This document shows, in pieces, positions 11,347 through 23,400 of a DNA stretch of 64,000 nucleotides. Within the stretch, counting starts at the first letter, position 1. Each line of letters opens with the position of its first letter. Both the position numbers and the translations under genes were made by a program. Location of the stretch: NCBI RefSeq assembly GCF_033568475.1, contig NW_027331831.1, forward strand, positions 2,480,001-2,544,000. Reading direction: 5' to 3'. Origin of the DNA: Henckelia pumila (taxonomy: Eukaryota; Streptophyta; Magnoliopsida; Lamiales; Gesneriaceae). The notes under the pieces were generated by a model. It saw only the letters and a program-made list of their open reading frames with translations. It searched no databases and was not told the origin of the DNA.

Positions 11347-12298
11347 TTTTATTTTTATTTTTATTTTTGGAAATAATGAATTAGACTATTGACTATTCTT
11401 ATACGTGTTTTATACATTGAAGATCGAAATGACTAAAAATTTGCAACAAGAATGGTTTTTATGGAAACTTAAAATAAATAGTGTTGCTAAATTAAGTTCA
11501 TATTTAATAAAATATTAAATTGCAATTTTGGTCTCATAATTTTTTTTTAAAAAAAAAAAACTGGTCGTCGATATTGTCTGATTTTAGTCGTCATTGGTTT
11601 TTTCCTTTGATGAAACGGCTATATATGTAATATATATCATGTAATGTCAGTGTGTCACACGACACGAGTGATTATATATATTGAATTGTATTGTATTCTT
11701 TGATTGTTTTGATGGAAAATAAGCCAATAGATTTATTATATGTGTGTCGATCGTCCATATATATCTTTCGTATTGATGATATCTGTTCAATGTTTGATAT
11801 ATGCAGAGGTTCATAATTACAACAGCAAGTCTGTAGTGTTTAATACTTGTTGGTGGCTACACTTAATATGTTGCAAGATTTTATGCATTGAAATCTTTTG
11901 TTTTCTTTTTTTCTTCTATCTTAATTTATCATTTGCCCCACACCATTTCATTACATATATAAATGCATTTCATACTTCGAATATCTTTCAACCGCTTCTC
12001 CGCGTAAGTGCATGCATGCCTGTTCAAAATTCAAAATCCAGACATAGGTATAAATACATACATGCATGCTTACATGTATATAGTCTTAAATTAAAGTACT
12101 CTCGTGCGTACAATATTTATTAAATTTCAGTATAATAATATGTAATTTAATCGTATGCGTACCATAAAACCGGACCAGATTCAATCATTCAACCAATAAA
12201 TTATACATACACACATACATACAAACAAATATATTCCTTGTAAATTCTCCCTCATATCAACATGCATTAATTTCCACAAGAGCCTCCATTGCAAGATA

Positions 12299-12303
<5 letters not shown>
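11347..12303. other. AT-rich intergenic DNA, no gene seen
   Basis: A 127-codon open frame at 11740-12123 has no recognisable domain and a low-complexity hydrophobic composition typical of AT-rich DNA, so I do not call it a gene. Confidence 0.6.
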
Positions 12304-12348
<45 letters not shown>

Positions 12349-12387
12349 ATATATTGTAGTTATTATTGTTGTTGTTGTTGTTGTTGT
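12304..12387. repeat. Adjacent (TA)n and (TTG)n microsatellites
   Basis: A TA run of about 20 units (12304-12345) is followed after a short spacer by a TTG/GTT run (12365-12387). Confidence 0.95.
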
Positions 12388-12457
12388 GATCACGAGTATT
12401 GAACACAATATATTACTCTCTTCTGTGGGGAAAAGGTTTATGTCACAACACCACAAA

Positions 12458-13276
12458 CAGGGGCGGTCTTGAGAAAAATGTGACACGGAGCGAAGTTGAA
12501 AATATGATCCTTTTTATTAAGAATGTGTGTATATATTTATACACGTTTATTAAAAAACATTCGCATTAGAAAGAATTTTACCCATATTTTTTCAAAATAA
12601 ATCATTCAATAATTAATATTACTTAAAATTCACTCTTATTGCATTTTTTAAAACAAATTCGTCATTTTTTGACATTTTATGATGAATATTTGTGCAATAA
12701 TGGAACTATTTAACTAAATTCATAAAAAAATATAAAATAATACTAAATAATGAAGTCAAATACGAACAAAAAATATACATAGATAGATAATAAATTAATG
12801 TAATATAAATTAATAAAATAATGATGCAACAATCCATTAGTAAATGAAAAAAATGAAAAGATAAATTCAACCTTTTGTAAAATTACTCAATTTTCATAAC
12901 CTACAATCTGAGTAATCAACATGGTCTAATTGAATAATAAGTAAAAAAAACTTGAAGGTATGTCTACGGTCTACCTATGGTGCAACGTAGGTCTGCGAGA
13001 AATTTCCGTGCATGAATTAAATTGGTTGGAGGGCCGCATTAGGAAATGAGATAAAAGTTGAACAGAGTTAGTGAACCATTTAACTCATTTGAAGCAAGAT
13101 TTTTGTCATAAAAACTTATTCATGATTTATTTATTTTGTTATAACACTATTTATTAATTAAATTTATTTAAATATTAATTTAAAAACAATTTTTTAAAAA
13201 ATAATCGGGGACCCGTCTTAAGATGGAACTCTGGTCGGTAGCCCGGCCCGGCCCGCCCTACCTTAGGCCGCCCCTG
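12458..13276. mobile_element. Non-autonomous hAT-like element with perfect 8-bp TSD (819 bp)
   Basis: It begins CAGGGGCGGTCTT and ends AGGCCGCCCCTG, giving inverted termini CAGGGGCGG. The 8-bp sequence ACCACAAA flanks both sides (12450-12457 and 13277-13284). 8-bp duplications and CAGGGGCGG-type ends are typical of hAT elements. The interior is AT-rich with no transposase ORF; a GC-rich patch ('gcccggcccggcccgcc') precedes the right end. Confidence 0.88.
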
Positions 13277-13284
13277 ACCACAAA

Positions 13285-14654
13285 ATATAGTGACGAACCG
13301 GAGCCGAGCCCGAGATTTCGTTCCTTGACAAAGAGAGGGTTTCGTTCCACGGTTTCTACTTTCTAACTTAAACGTACATCCTGAATTCCTGATCATGTGC
13401 CCTATGCATATAGAATAATTATAATAAATAAAAAATATATATAAAAAAAGCAACATGTCAAGTATGAGACGCACACAATTAATCAAAAAAGGTCCTCAAA
13501 CAACTTTTGCTTGATGCTCTCTCCCATCAATAATTTCTTGCAAGCAGACTGCTTTTAATTTTACTTAATTACTTTCTCGATCGGATCCCTTGTGGAAAAA
13601 AAACAATTTTCATCGTCTATCTTTTTAAAGTTTGGTTATTTTGGTTCAATTTTTAACGGAATATTAATTTTTCAAGAAATTTGTGAGATTTTTCAATTTG
13701 AAAAATATCATCATATTTGAAATAATGTCACCTAAATTTCATCATGTTAAACCGAATTATAAAATAATAATAATAATAATAATAAGAAAATACAAAAAAT
13801 TAAGGTGATAAACACGTCTCTTGTATCTTTCTATCCCAATCAACAACTTCATCCCAGATTAATTGATCTCTCAAAATCTTATAAGAGAAAAGACATCATT
13901 TACATATAAATAAAAATCAAATCTCACCGGAAAATCGCAATGAAGATTCAACTATTAGAGGCTTGTATCAATTTAAGGTTAAAAATTAATTTTTCATCTT
14001 TCATGAGAAAAAAACAGAAGCTATATATAATGCTCATAATCACTTTTTTTTTTTTTTTACCTTCTCATTTCTTATTCAAAAGAGAATTCAAAAATAAATC
14101 AATCGATCGAACATTAATTTTTTTTGTTTTTGGGTTGGGACGAAAATCATATTCTCAAATAGAGAAACAAGAATCATTCCAAAAGTACAGATAATTCAAA
14201 ATTTCTAATTGAAGTCCATGGTTTTTTTACTTTTGATTTTGTTAGTTTTTTTTTAAAATTTGAAAAGACATATTTATTCTATTAACATATCTAAGTTTAT
14301 AAAATCAAGTGGCATTCCAAGTAGGATAATTATCTTTGAAATTGAGAAGTCCCCAAATCTTGTCACATTTTCGAATTTTATTATCTAGTTAACAATTTTT
14401 AGCAGAAATTAGATATATATTCCGATAAAAATCGAACCAATATCGTCAAAATATAAAAGTTAGTGAACCAATTTGAAATTTTGACTAGTTAAAGGATTAA
14501 AAAAAACATATAAATATAAAGAACGAAAATGGATTTTTTTTTTGTCCCTTTGAATCTCTTTCGCCTCACCATGTTCTCAGGTTTTAAAAAACAAGGGGCT
14601 GAGCATTTATTATTTAATAATAATTTATATATCGCATGTAGTGATAATATTATA
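13285..14654. other. AT-rich intergenic DNA, no gene seen
   Basis: Contains a short (AAT)n run at about 13766-13785 and long A/T homopolymers. No exon-like sequence on either strand. Confidence 0.65.
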
Positions 14655-14968
14655 AGGAAAAATTGTTTTTTTTGTCCAGTATCTTTGTAACTTTGCGATT
14701 TTGGTCTTCTATATTTTTAAATTTCAGTTTTAGTCCGCTATCTTTATTTTTTTGGCAATTTTAATCCTTTTTCTGATGTGACGCTGATGTGGCATCAATG
14801 CAATGCTGATGTGGAGCCGACGTGTACATTGTCATGTAAGCATTTTCGAATAAAAATGACTGAAATATCAAAAATCGAAACATGCAGGACTAAAATTGAT
14901 ATACAAAAACATAGAGTACCGAAATCGCAAAGTGACAAACATAAAAGACCAATATTACAGTTTTTTCA
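14655..14968. mobile_element. Foldback element family I, copy 2
   Basis: Diverged copy of the 313-bp family: 'ctttgtaactttgcgattttgg' near the left end and 'cgaaatcgcaaagtgacaaac' near the right. The middle carries the same 'gatgtggcatcaatgcaatgctgatgtgg' block with shared CGTG/GATGTGG words. Ends approximately GGAAAAATTG and GTTTTTTC. Confidence 0.75.
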
Positions 14969-15547
14969 TATTATAATATATACTATGTCGAAATATTAAT
15001 GATATTCTATAAATTGTATTAATGCTTTCTTTATTATTGTTGTCCACGAAATCATTCATAACGATCGATAACTGATATTATATTATATTAATTAATTAAA
15101 AGTGATTTTACTTTAACAGTAAACTAATGCATGCAGCCAGAACGTATGTTCTGAACTTGAACTACTTAAGGAATTTTTTATTTTTATTTTTTGTTATTTT
15201 TCCAATTAACGAATATAATATTCAAGCTACTAAATCAAACTTTATTTTTTGATTTAAAATATTAAATTTTTTATTTTTTTTATAACATGGAAACTCACAA
15301 CAACTATGGATAAAAACTATCAGACGAAAATTAATTTGGATGGGTGAGCGCAAATTGGTTGTGATAGTAACCCTCTGGTCCAATATTAAATTTCACAGCA
15401 TTAATGATCGTATATATGTGTATGTATGTATAGTCGTTGTTGGTGTATTTTATGTGTCTAATAAATCATAAATAATGATAAAAAAACCCCTAGAAATCAC
15501 TGAAAAATTATTTCATTTTTATTTTATATCATAAAAACCTATTGTAA
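14969..15547. other. AT-rich intergenic DNA, no gene seen
   Basis: Nothing recognisable between the two family I foldback copies. Confidence 0.65.
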
Positions 15548-15556
15548 TAAAATTTA

Positions 15557-15869
15557 GGAAAAACTGTAAATTTGGTCCTGTGCGTTTGTCACTTTGCGAT
15601 TTTGGTCCTCTATGTTTTTCATATTTCAGTTTAGTCCTGTATGTTCCGATTTTTGGCAATTTAGATCTTTTTTATTAGAAAATGCTTACATGGAACTTTA
15701 CACGTCAGCTTCACATTAGCACTGAATTGGTGCCACGTCACCGCCACGTCGAAAAAAGGATTAAAATTGCCAAAAAAATAAAGATAGCGGACTAAAACTA
15801 AAATTTGAAAATATAAAGGACTGAAATCGCAAAGTGACAAACATATAGGATCAAAAAAGCAATTTTTCC
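15557..15869. mobile_element. Foldback element family I, copy 3 (313 bp, perfect 9-bp TSD)
   Basis: Termini GGAAAAACTG and CAATTTTTCC. It is flanked by a perfect 9-bp duplication TAAAATTTA (15548-15556 and 15870-15878). The arms are inverted copies of each other and the central part is GC-richer ('ggtgccacgtcaccgccacgtc'). It has no coding capacity. This copy sets the ends of the family. Confidence 0.9.
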
Positions 15870-15878
15870 TAAAATTTA

Positions 15879-17933
15879 GTAGTATCACACCTATCATATT
15901 TTATTCACTTTCTATACTTTTAAAAATTGTCGAAATTTCTTTTACTTTTTATGTATACCTTGAATTGTTAAACGTTCATTTGCCTCCTAATATGAAAAAA
16001 AAAATTATTGAAATTAATTGATCAATATTAGCTGATTATTAAATTATATCAATTAATTCAAAAATAATTGTAATTATATTAAGCTCCACATAACCAGAAA
16101 TCTTTTGTTCTGAACTGCTTAAAAGCAAATTATAGTTTTGAAACTATATATAAATTAACTGAGCTATTCATTAGATGTAAATTAAAGCACAAAACTATTA
16201 TAGTATCTTAAATTAAATGAATTTTTAATATTGTAATTAATATGGATTATTATGTTCTAAAACCCAATTTTGAACTTTTAATTTTTATTATTTTTTGAAA
16301 CCATAATTTCACATATAAGAAAAACATTAAAATATGATTAATCATATGGTACGTAGAAGATTTTAAATGTCGCAAAACATTAAAATTTGAAATTAATTTA
16401 ACAACTACAAATTGGTCAAAAAATGTTCAATAAAATTAATTAATGTGGATGCAAATTAATAGCGCGCGAGTCCCCCTGTCTAGCTAGTACCACTTGCCCA
16501 ACATCTTGAAACTTGCACGTATATTATATTATATTATATTATATTATATTATATTATATTATATATATGAAGACTGAAATTAATCACCCATTCATTATAT
16601 GTATTGATGCCGAGTGGGGTAGCTGTACGTTAAAAGTAAGTAGTTAATAATTAATAAACATTTAAAGTGATTAGTTTCTGTTTTTTTTTTTACTTCAAAA
16701 AATATTTCGATTGTTGGGAGCCATAATTCTCTTTGTTAAAAGATCAGTCAAAACATGATATTTGTGATTTTTTAACGGTTTAAAAGATTAAAGTTATATT
16801 ATTACCACTAATTATAACTTATATAAAATTTCGGAAAATGATCAGTCCTATATATCATTTTCTATTATTCATGCGATGCAAAATTTCAAATGAATTTTAA
16901 ATTTATGTAATAATTTTTAGACGCTTAATTTATTTCAAATATAAATGTTTTGGTAATATTACATTCATGTTTTAAATTTATTGAGATTTGAAAATGTTGA
17001 GGAAATCACATAGAAGCCAATTAAAAATATTTTCTTAATCAAGTTCGTTAATAGATTCCGCGTTCATGTTTTGTAGTTGACGTTATTATTATTATTTTTA
17101 ATAACAGTAAATTTAAACTTTTTATTTGTGAACTTATTACCATGGAATCAACATCTCTATTCTTTAACAAATAAATTTTAATTCGATTAAATATACAATC
17201 TGTGCCGAGGCGGCACCCCTTAATTTTTTTATAACCCTACATTTATAATAAAAATTATATTTATATATGAATATAAATTAGGAACAAAACACAGAAATAC
17301 AAGAAAATTTGTAAAAAACATAAGTTATTATTCATTGTTTAATGTGTGCGAAGTGACCCAAAATTTTTGACTCATAATTTTTTAAAAATTGAAGTCACTA
17401 ATTTTTTAAACCTAAACACAAATGAGTTTTAAGCTTTTTAAACTTAATTAAAACAAATTGTTGAAGCAGAAATCGTAGCTTCCAAGCTTATGACTTTGAA
17501 TTTGATTTTATCAATCGCAACAACTGCAGTGAAGAAAATTTTTTTTGCGAAGATTATTACGAACATTATAAATTACTTATACTGAAAAATATATATTTTA
17601 ATTTGTAGTTTATCGAATGAAGTTATTAATATTTTTTAGAAAATGTCAATTTGTAGGGATAAATTGTAAGTTAAATTTGAAATCTAATAATATTATTTAA
17701 ATTGGAGTACTATATTTAAATTTTGTTATGTGTGTGTATTTGAAATAATCAATAATTTATTAGTAAACTGATTCAAGTTGAAATCTTGCTAAATTTTGGC
17801 AGATTGGGCTTTTTCGTTTGAAAATATATTAGAAATATTTTGTAGAGAAAATAATAATTATGATTGTTTCTGAGATATGAAAATATTTGAAATGGGGTTT
17901 TCGGTTATTTTCCAAATTTTGGTGTTATATATC
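15879..17933. other. AT-rich intergenic DNA, no gene seen
   Basis: No exon-like sequence. An ATATT pentanucleotide microsatellite lies at 16520-16563 (about 9 units). Otherwise low-complexity AT-rich DNA. Confidence 0.65.
16520..16563. repeat. (ATATT)n pentanucleotide microsatellite
   Basis: About nine perfect units, ending in a short AT run. Confidence 0.95.
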
Positions 17934-18073
17934 AACCGAGCGAGAAAGGTCACAAAAAATTGAAAACATTGGCTAGTTACAAATATAGGTGCTTTTTTTA
18001 AAAAAACCGAGCGAGAAAGGTCACAAAAAATTGAAAACATTGGCTAGTTACAAATATAGGTGCTTTTTTTAAA
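17934..18073. repeat. 71-bp tandem duplication
   Basis: Two nearly identical copies beginning 'aaccgagcgagaaaggtcac' at 17934 and 18005, each ending in a poly-T/poly-A stretch. The difference is confined to the A/T run, so the duplication is recent. Confidence 0.95.
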
Positions 18074-18535
18074 ATAAAAAAAAAATAAAACAAACTTAAC
18101 CAAGGTAATTTGTCATCATTTCCGCAATTACTATTATTTTTAATATTAAAATCGTGAGTTTTTGGTTTAACATGGAAATATGGAATCGAACACACGTGAC
18201 ACGACTCTCTCCTATATATTAGAACAAGTTTGTCATTACACTACTCAGTTGATTTCTCTGTGTTACACCAAAAATATTATTCTCGATATAGTTTTTAAGA
18301 GATATATATTCACGTAAACATCTCATTTGAAAAAAAAAATTTATAAAAAAATGTTATCAACTTTTCAACAGCATGCACACAGCAACAGAGACGATAGCGG
18401 GCCGAGAGTTTGATTCTCTATCTTTAAGACAAATTTACCCGCCTAGATGCTTACGGGTTGATAAAAGTGTCTCCCAACCTACATAATAATCACCCCGCCC
18501 AAAATCAATTGCAACATTTCATGTAACATTTTATG

Positions 18536-18655
18536 GGGGTGGGCTATCCTACACCGGGTGTGCTTCACCCGGTGCAACATCTGCCCTTCATTGGCCCGGA
18601 ACCTACACAAAAATCCCACCGGGTGAAGAACACCCGGTGGAGCATAGCCCCAACC
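18536..18655. mobile_element. 120-bp MULE-type MITE with nested palindromes and 9-bp TSD
   Basis: The inverted termini are GGGGTGGGCTATCC and the complement of GGTTGGGGCTATGC. It is flanked by perfect 9-bp CATTTTATG copies (18527-18535 and 18656-18664). Each arm holds its own perfect hairpin: CACCGGGTG-tgctt-CACCCGGTG (18552-18574) and CACCGGGTG-aagaa-CACCCGGTG (18617-18639). The short GC-rich element stands out from its AT-rich surroundings. It has no coding capacity. Confidence 0.88.
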
Positions 18656-18786
18656 CATTTTATGTTGCATTAAGAAATGACGACGACAGACACATCACAC
18701 ATGTATCAAATTATATCTATCATATTTATAAATTTTACACGCCAATAAAAATGATGCACGTGACAATCAATTGTTAATTAATGTAA

Positions 18787-19086
18787 GGGAAAATAAGTTT
18801 TTTGGTCCAATAACTTGTCCATGTTTTGGTTTGGTTTATTAACTTTTCCGATGTGGGTTTTGGTACACTAACTTTGCATTTGCAGTATTTTTTGATCCAA
18901 TTGCATACGTGTCAATTTCTGATTGATCCATGACTGATGATGTGGACCAATTATAAGCTGACACGTATGCAGTTGGACCAAAAACACTGAAAATGTAAAG
19001 TTAGTGTACCAAAACCCACATCAGAAAAGTTAATGGACCAAAACCCAAAGAGGGTATAGTTGTTGGACCGAAAAACTTATTTTTCC
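18787..19086. mobile_element. Foldback element family II, intact copy (300 bp, perfect 9-bp TSD)
   Basis: Termini GGGAAAATAAG and CTTATTTTTCC. It is flanked by perfect TTAATGTAA copies (18778-18786 and 19087-19095). The arms contain 'tttggtacactaactttgca' and its near reverse complement. A non-coding Mutator-type MITE. This copy sets the ends of family II. Confidence 0.9.
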
Positions 19087-19095
19087 TTAATGTAA

Positions 19096-20387
19096 TTGAA
19101 AATGTTGCAAGAAATGTTAAAATGTAGAGAAGATTATTCCTTTTATTCTAGTCACCCACTTAAAACATGAGAAAATAATTCGATTATTTTAGTCAAATTA
19201 TTGATGTGTCACTGGAAAATGCTGCAACATAAATTAATGATCATCACATGGTCATCAGGCTGAGGCAAGAGCTCATTTTCACCAGCCACAAGAACATAGA
19301 TGGGAGATCAGGAGCACAAGTGTATATAATTAAATCAACAATCATAAGACACGCCAACAGGGACGAAAGCCTAAAGCATATTTTATAAAACATCTTTATA
19401 AAATAAGTTCTTATAATAAGTTGTAAATATCTTTATAAAATAATATCAATAAACTTGTGATAAGTAAATCGTGTTATTTATAAGTAATTATCATATCTTA
19501 TTTGATATAAAAATAATTAAATTAATCAATATAATAATTTCCATATTTGATATCACTCCGTTGACTCTATAATAGGGATATTTAATTACAAATAAATTAG
19601 TCAAATAAAATAACTATATGAATGAGGAAAAATGTAGTAGTTTGATTCCTGATTAAGTTAATTAAACTGCCTAAACATGTTTAATTGGTCAAAAAAAATG
19701 CTAACTTGTCAAGTTGTCATGTCAATAATTAGACCAAAACAACCAATAATTAAAATTTAATGTATCAAAAACAAACTTTGAAAAGTTAATGGATCAAAAC
19801 CAAAAAATGTACAGGTTAATGGGAAAAAAAATCATTTTCCCAATTGAAAAAGGTAAGGAATTTTCAATTTGAAAGTAAGTAATATAAGACCGTAGCATCA
19901 TCCGATCCCAATTATTATATGATTGTGTCATTAAGTCGAATAAAAAAGTGCATGCATGTATAACTATGTGTGTAAGGTATCTCTAACACACTTTTAACAG
20001 AGTTTTTTAAAAAGAAATTTGAGATAGTTTTGTAATTTTAAAAGTAATGTGTCTAACTTTGATTCATTGGACATATGACATAACTAAAAAAATAGATGTT
20101 TCGCGTTTCATTTAATGAATAGATTTGTATCAAGCTGTATCCCTAGCTCCCTATTATATATTTTAGTACATTATCGAAACATTATTGCAGAAAATAGCCC
20201 ACAAAATTAATTAATTCCACCCAACGGACCAATTAATGTTTGCTTCGGAAGGCGTACGAACCTTTGTATTCCACGAACAGTTTATCTAATATATTTCCAT
20301 TATTACTTACTTTACCCACGGTTAAAAAAAAAAAAAAAAGAAGAGATCGAGAAGGTAAATAAAGAGAAGAAGCGTTGAATGTGCCAT
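19096..20387. other. MADS upstream intergenic region with a family II remnant
   Basis: A degraded right half of a family II foldback element lies at about 19690-19848 ('aaaagttaatggatcaaaacc', ending 'tcattttccc'). No exon is seen. Nothing resembling a CArG box was noticed close to the MADS start. Confidence 0.5.
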
Positions 20388-20489
20388 CTATATAATTAAG
20401 ACACTAGAAACGAGGATCCTTCTACTTACAGAAGTTTCATTTTCAGGGTTTCTTCAAAAAGAAGAAGATTAATATATATTATATATCAG
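20388..20489 (+). promoter_or_regulatory. MADS TATA box and leader
   Basis: CTATATAAT at 20388-20396 lies 94-102 bp before the ATG, so transcription would begin near 20420 and give a leader of about 70 nt. The leader is purine-rich (gaagaagatt) just before the start. Confidence 0.55.
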
Positions 20490-23400
20490 ATGGGGAGAGG
20501 GAAAGTTGTATTGGAGAGAATAAGCAACAAGGTGAATAGACAAGTTACTTTTGGTAAAAGAAAGAAGGGTTTGTTGAAGAAAGCTTCCGAGTTGTCTGTG
20601 TTGTGTGATGCAGAGGTTGCTCTCATCATCTTCTCCAGTGAGGGCAAGCCTTTTCACTTCGGGAGTGTTGGGTATATATATACTATATTTATATAACGTC
20701 CAATATTATCGAATTTAATTATTATATACAAATATATGTGCGTGTTTGTTTGTTTGTTTGTTTTTTATTTTAGATACAATATTTGGAGTACTTGAGGGGA
20801 TATAAACTTATAATGCTCAAGAAGTGAAAAACGATTTCGGAAAAAAGTACGAAATGATCTATGGGTCAGTTTTTGTGTCATGGGCGAGGGGTCCATTCCA
20901 TTTGAAAGTTTTAGATTTAGATTCAAGAAAAGAAGCTGATTCATTATCATAAGTTTTTTTTTTTCCCCCATATTTTCAGCGATAATGTGTTATGTGCTAG
21001 CCATATGCACCGATATGCATAAGCGCATTTATATAAACGTAGGTGCATGCGCAAATCTATTTCTTAGTTTGTTTTTGCAGGTGAATATGTTTTCGTTTTA
21101 TATGTCGAATATATTGTAAAGTACTCCTCCAAGCTTTTTTTATGTGTTGGAGACAATGAAATATAGAGATATCACGTGTGCCCAACAAGTATGCTCAATT
21201 CCGTGTCCACAATGTACAATAAGTGATTTGATCAGTACAATAAGTGGTTGACTTGTACATGGTGGACACGGAGTTGGGCATAGTTGTTGGGCAGCATAAC
21301 AAAACTCATATATATATATATATATGGACTAGTACTTTTGGGTTTTTATTTATTAATGCATGTTGTTCCTTCCTTGTACCAGAACAAAGAATACCATAGA
21401 AAGGTACAGGCAGTTTCATTCCAACAATCCAATTGAAGGAGAAGATGGTGAACATGAAAGCCAGGTTTCATTTAAACTAATTTTAATATAATATAATATA
21501 ATATGATTTATTTATGTATAGGCCGGTATGCATTTATACCATAGAAGCCACGTCTGCTCCTTGAACATGATCCCTTCAAGGGCCAACATATCCATTACAC
21601 AAATCACATCACAATCGCATTAATACAAATTGTCGCACCAAATTATAATGAATATCTTGGTACATGGTTCGCCCCGTCACATAAAATGGATGGATTACCA
21701 AAATTAATGATCAGCTATATGCGTAATTAATGAGATATTGTTGACGTGACAAATCATATATAAAACATTAGATTTATCATTGGAGTAATACCCGTAAGAT
21801 ATAGTAGGTTGAAATAAACCATCATTTGATTCATGTAATTGCACCATGAAATCTGATCTTAAATTGTACGTGCATGCGTACGTTTATGCAAAGTGCAGTC
21901 TACTTACCAAGCCGTGACGAAGTTAAACGCCAAGTATCAATCCCTTCAACTTCTAAATAGGTCAGTATCTTAATTTTAATTTTTCAGTACTCTACATATA
22001 TATATAGCTAGCTACTTCTGTACGTTGTCTTAATTTTCAAGATCGAATGTCTAACAAATTATATTGCCCGCAATTTATTTATGTAAGGCACTTACATGGA
22101 GAAGATCTAGGATCCGTCAGTTTGAAGAAATTGCGAAACCTTGAGAAGCAAATCGAGGGAGCCCTAGCAAAAGCCAGGAAATGTAAGGTACGAATTAATT
22201 TAATTAGTGCTCATATATCGTTTTGGAAGAATATATAATTGGAAATAACCTTTGGGAAGTACAATTTTTTTTTTTAAAAAAAATAATAAATAAAAATGTC
22301 ACGATAAGTAGAATTTTTTTACATGTAATTGAGTTCTAAAAAAATTGAAGAATTTTGTCAAAATTATTATTAGAATGTCATTTGTGCCATTAATTATCTC
22401 CTATTTATATTATGATGTAACATGATATTTAGGATGGGCATGAGTATGGGTTCGAGTACGACTATTAAATTTTGGATCCTTGTGGAAAAGTGTTAGGTAA
22501 CGAGTTTTATTGACTCGATCCGTTAGGGTTCTAATATTAATATATACATGTGCGTGCGTATATATATAATATATATTTAAGTATTGTATTTTTGTGTTTT
22601 TATATTATATTTGTAAAGACCAGAACGATGAGAATAGTGAATAGTCAATATATTTTTAATTCTAGTTTTACGAGCTATATTATTTAAACAAGTTTAATCA
22701 TGCAACATTTGACGATGTTGAGTAATTAATTTGATCGAGTTGATTTTGTAATAAGAGCCTTCACTTGAACTACTTTATATACTTTTCTTTTGTTATGATT
22801 ATATTATATAATTGAAAATTAGATATGTAAAAATATTATATAAATATGATTGTTTGACGGGTTTAATACGTCAACCCTTTAAACTTCAAGTATCGGTCAG
22901 GTTAAGTATATATTTATGTTTTGACGAGATGGGACATGTATGAGTCCTTCAAAATTTTAATGAATTGGGTCTCGGATCCTACTGGACTTGACTTATCGTC
23001 GTCCCTAAATATAATTTAAAAAACTTGAGAATTTTCTAAATATTCATATAAAAATGAATCTATGACTCATATATATACATATACACATATATATATATAA
23101 TATAAGTTCATATTCATGCCATTCATTTATAACGTTGTATTGTTTGCCAAATGAAAATTCTATAAATGCAGACGAAGAAGATGCTGGAACGGGTGGAAGC
23201 TTTGAGAAAACTGGTAACACATACATACATTCACACATAGAGACGTCAAAATGGGCTAACGGGATGTGTCAGCCCACCTTTTTGGTAGGTTGAAAAACCA
23301 CCACCAATTAAGTGTAGGTCGACCCGAAAAACCTAGCCAAATTATGTGTAATTTGACGGGTTGGACTGGCCAGCCACAACCCACCGTCATGCGGAGCGGA

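Noticed and set aside
11740-12123. 127-codon open frame
   Set aside because: Hydrophobic, low-complexity, no domain or exon signals; expected by chance in AT-rich DNA.
12181-12486. 101-codon minus-strand frame with a long Ile-Tyr run
   Set aside because: It is a translation of the TA and TTG microsatellites.
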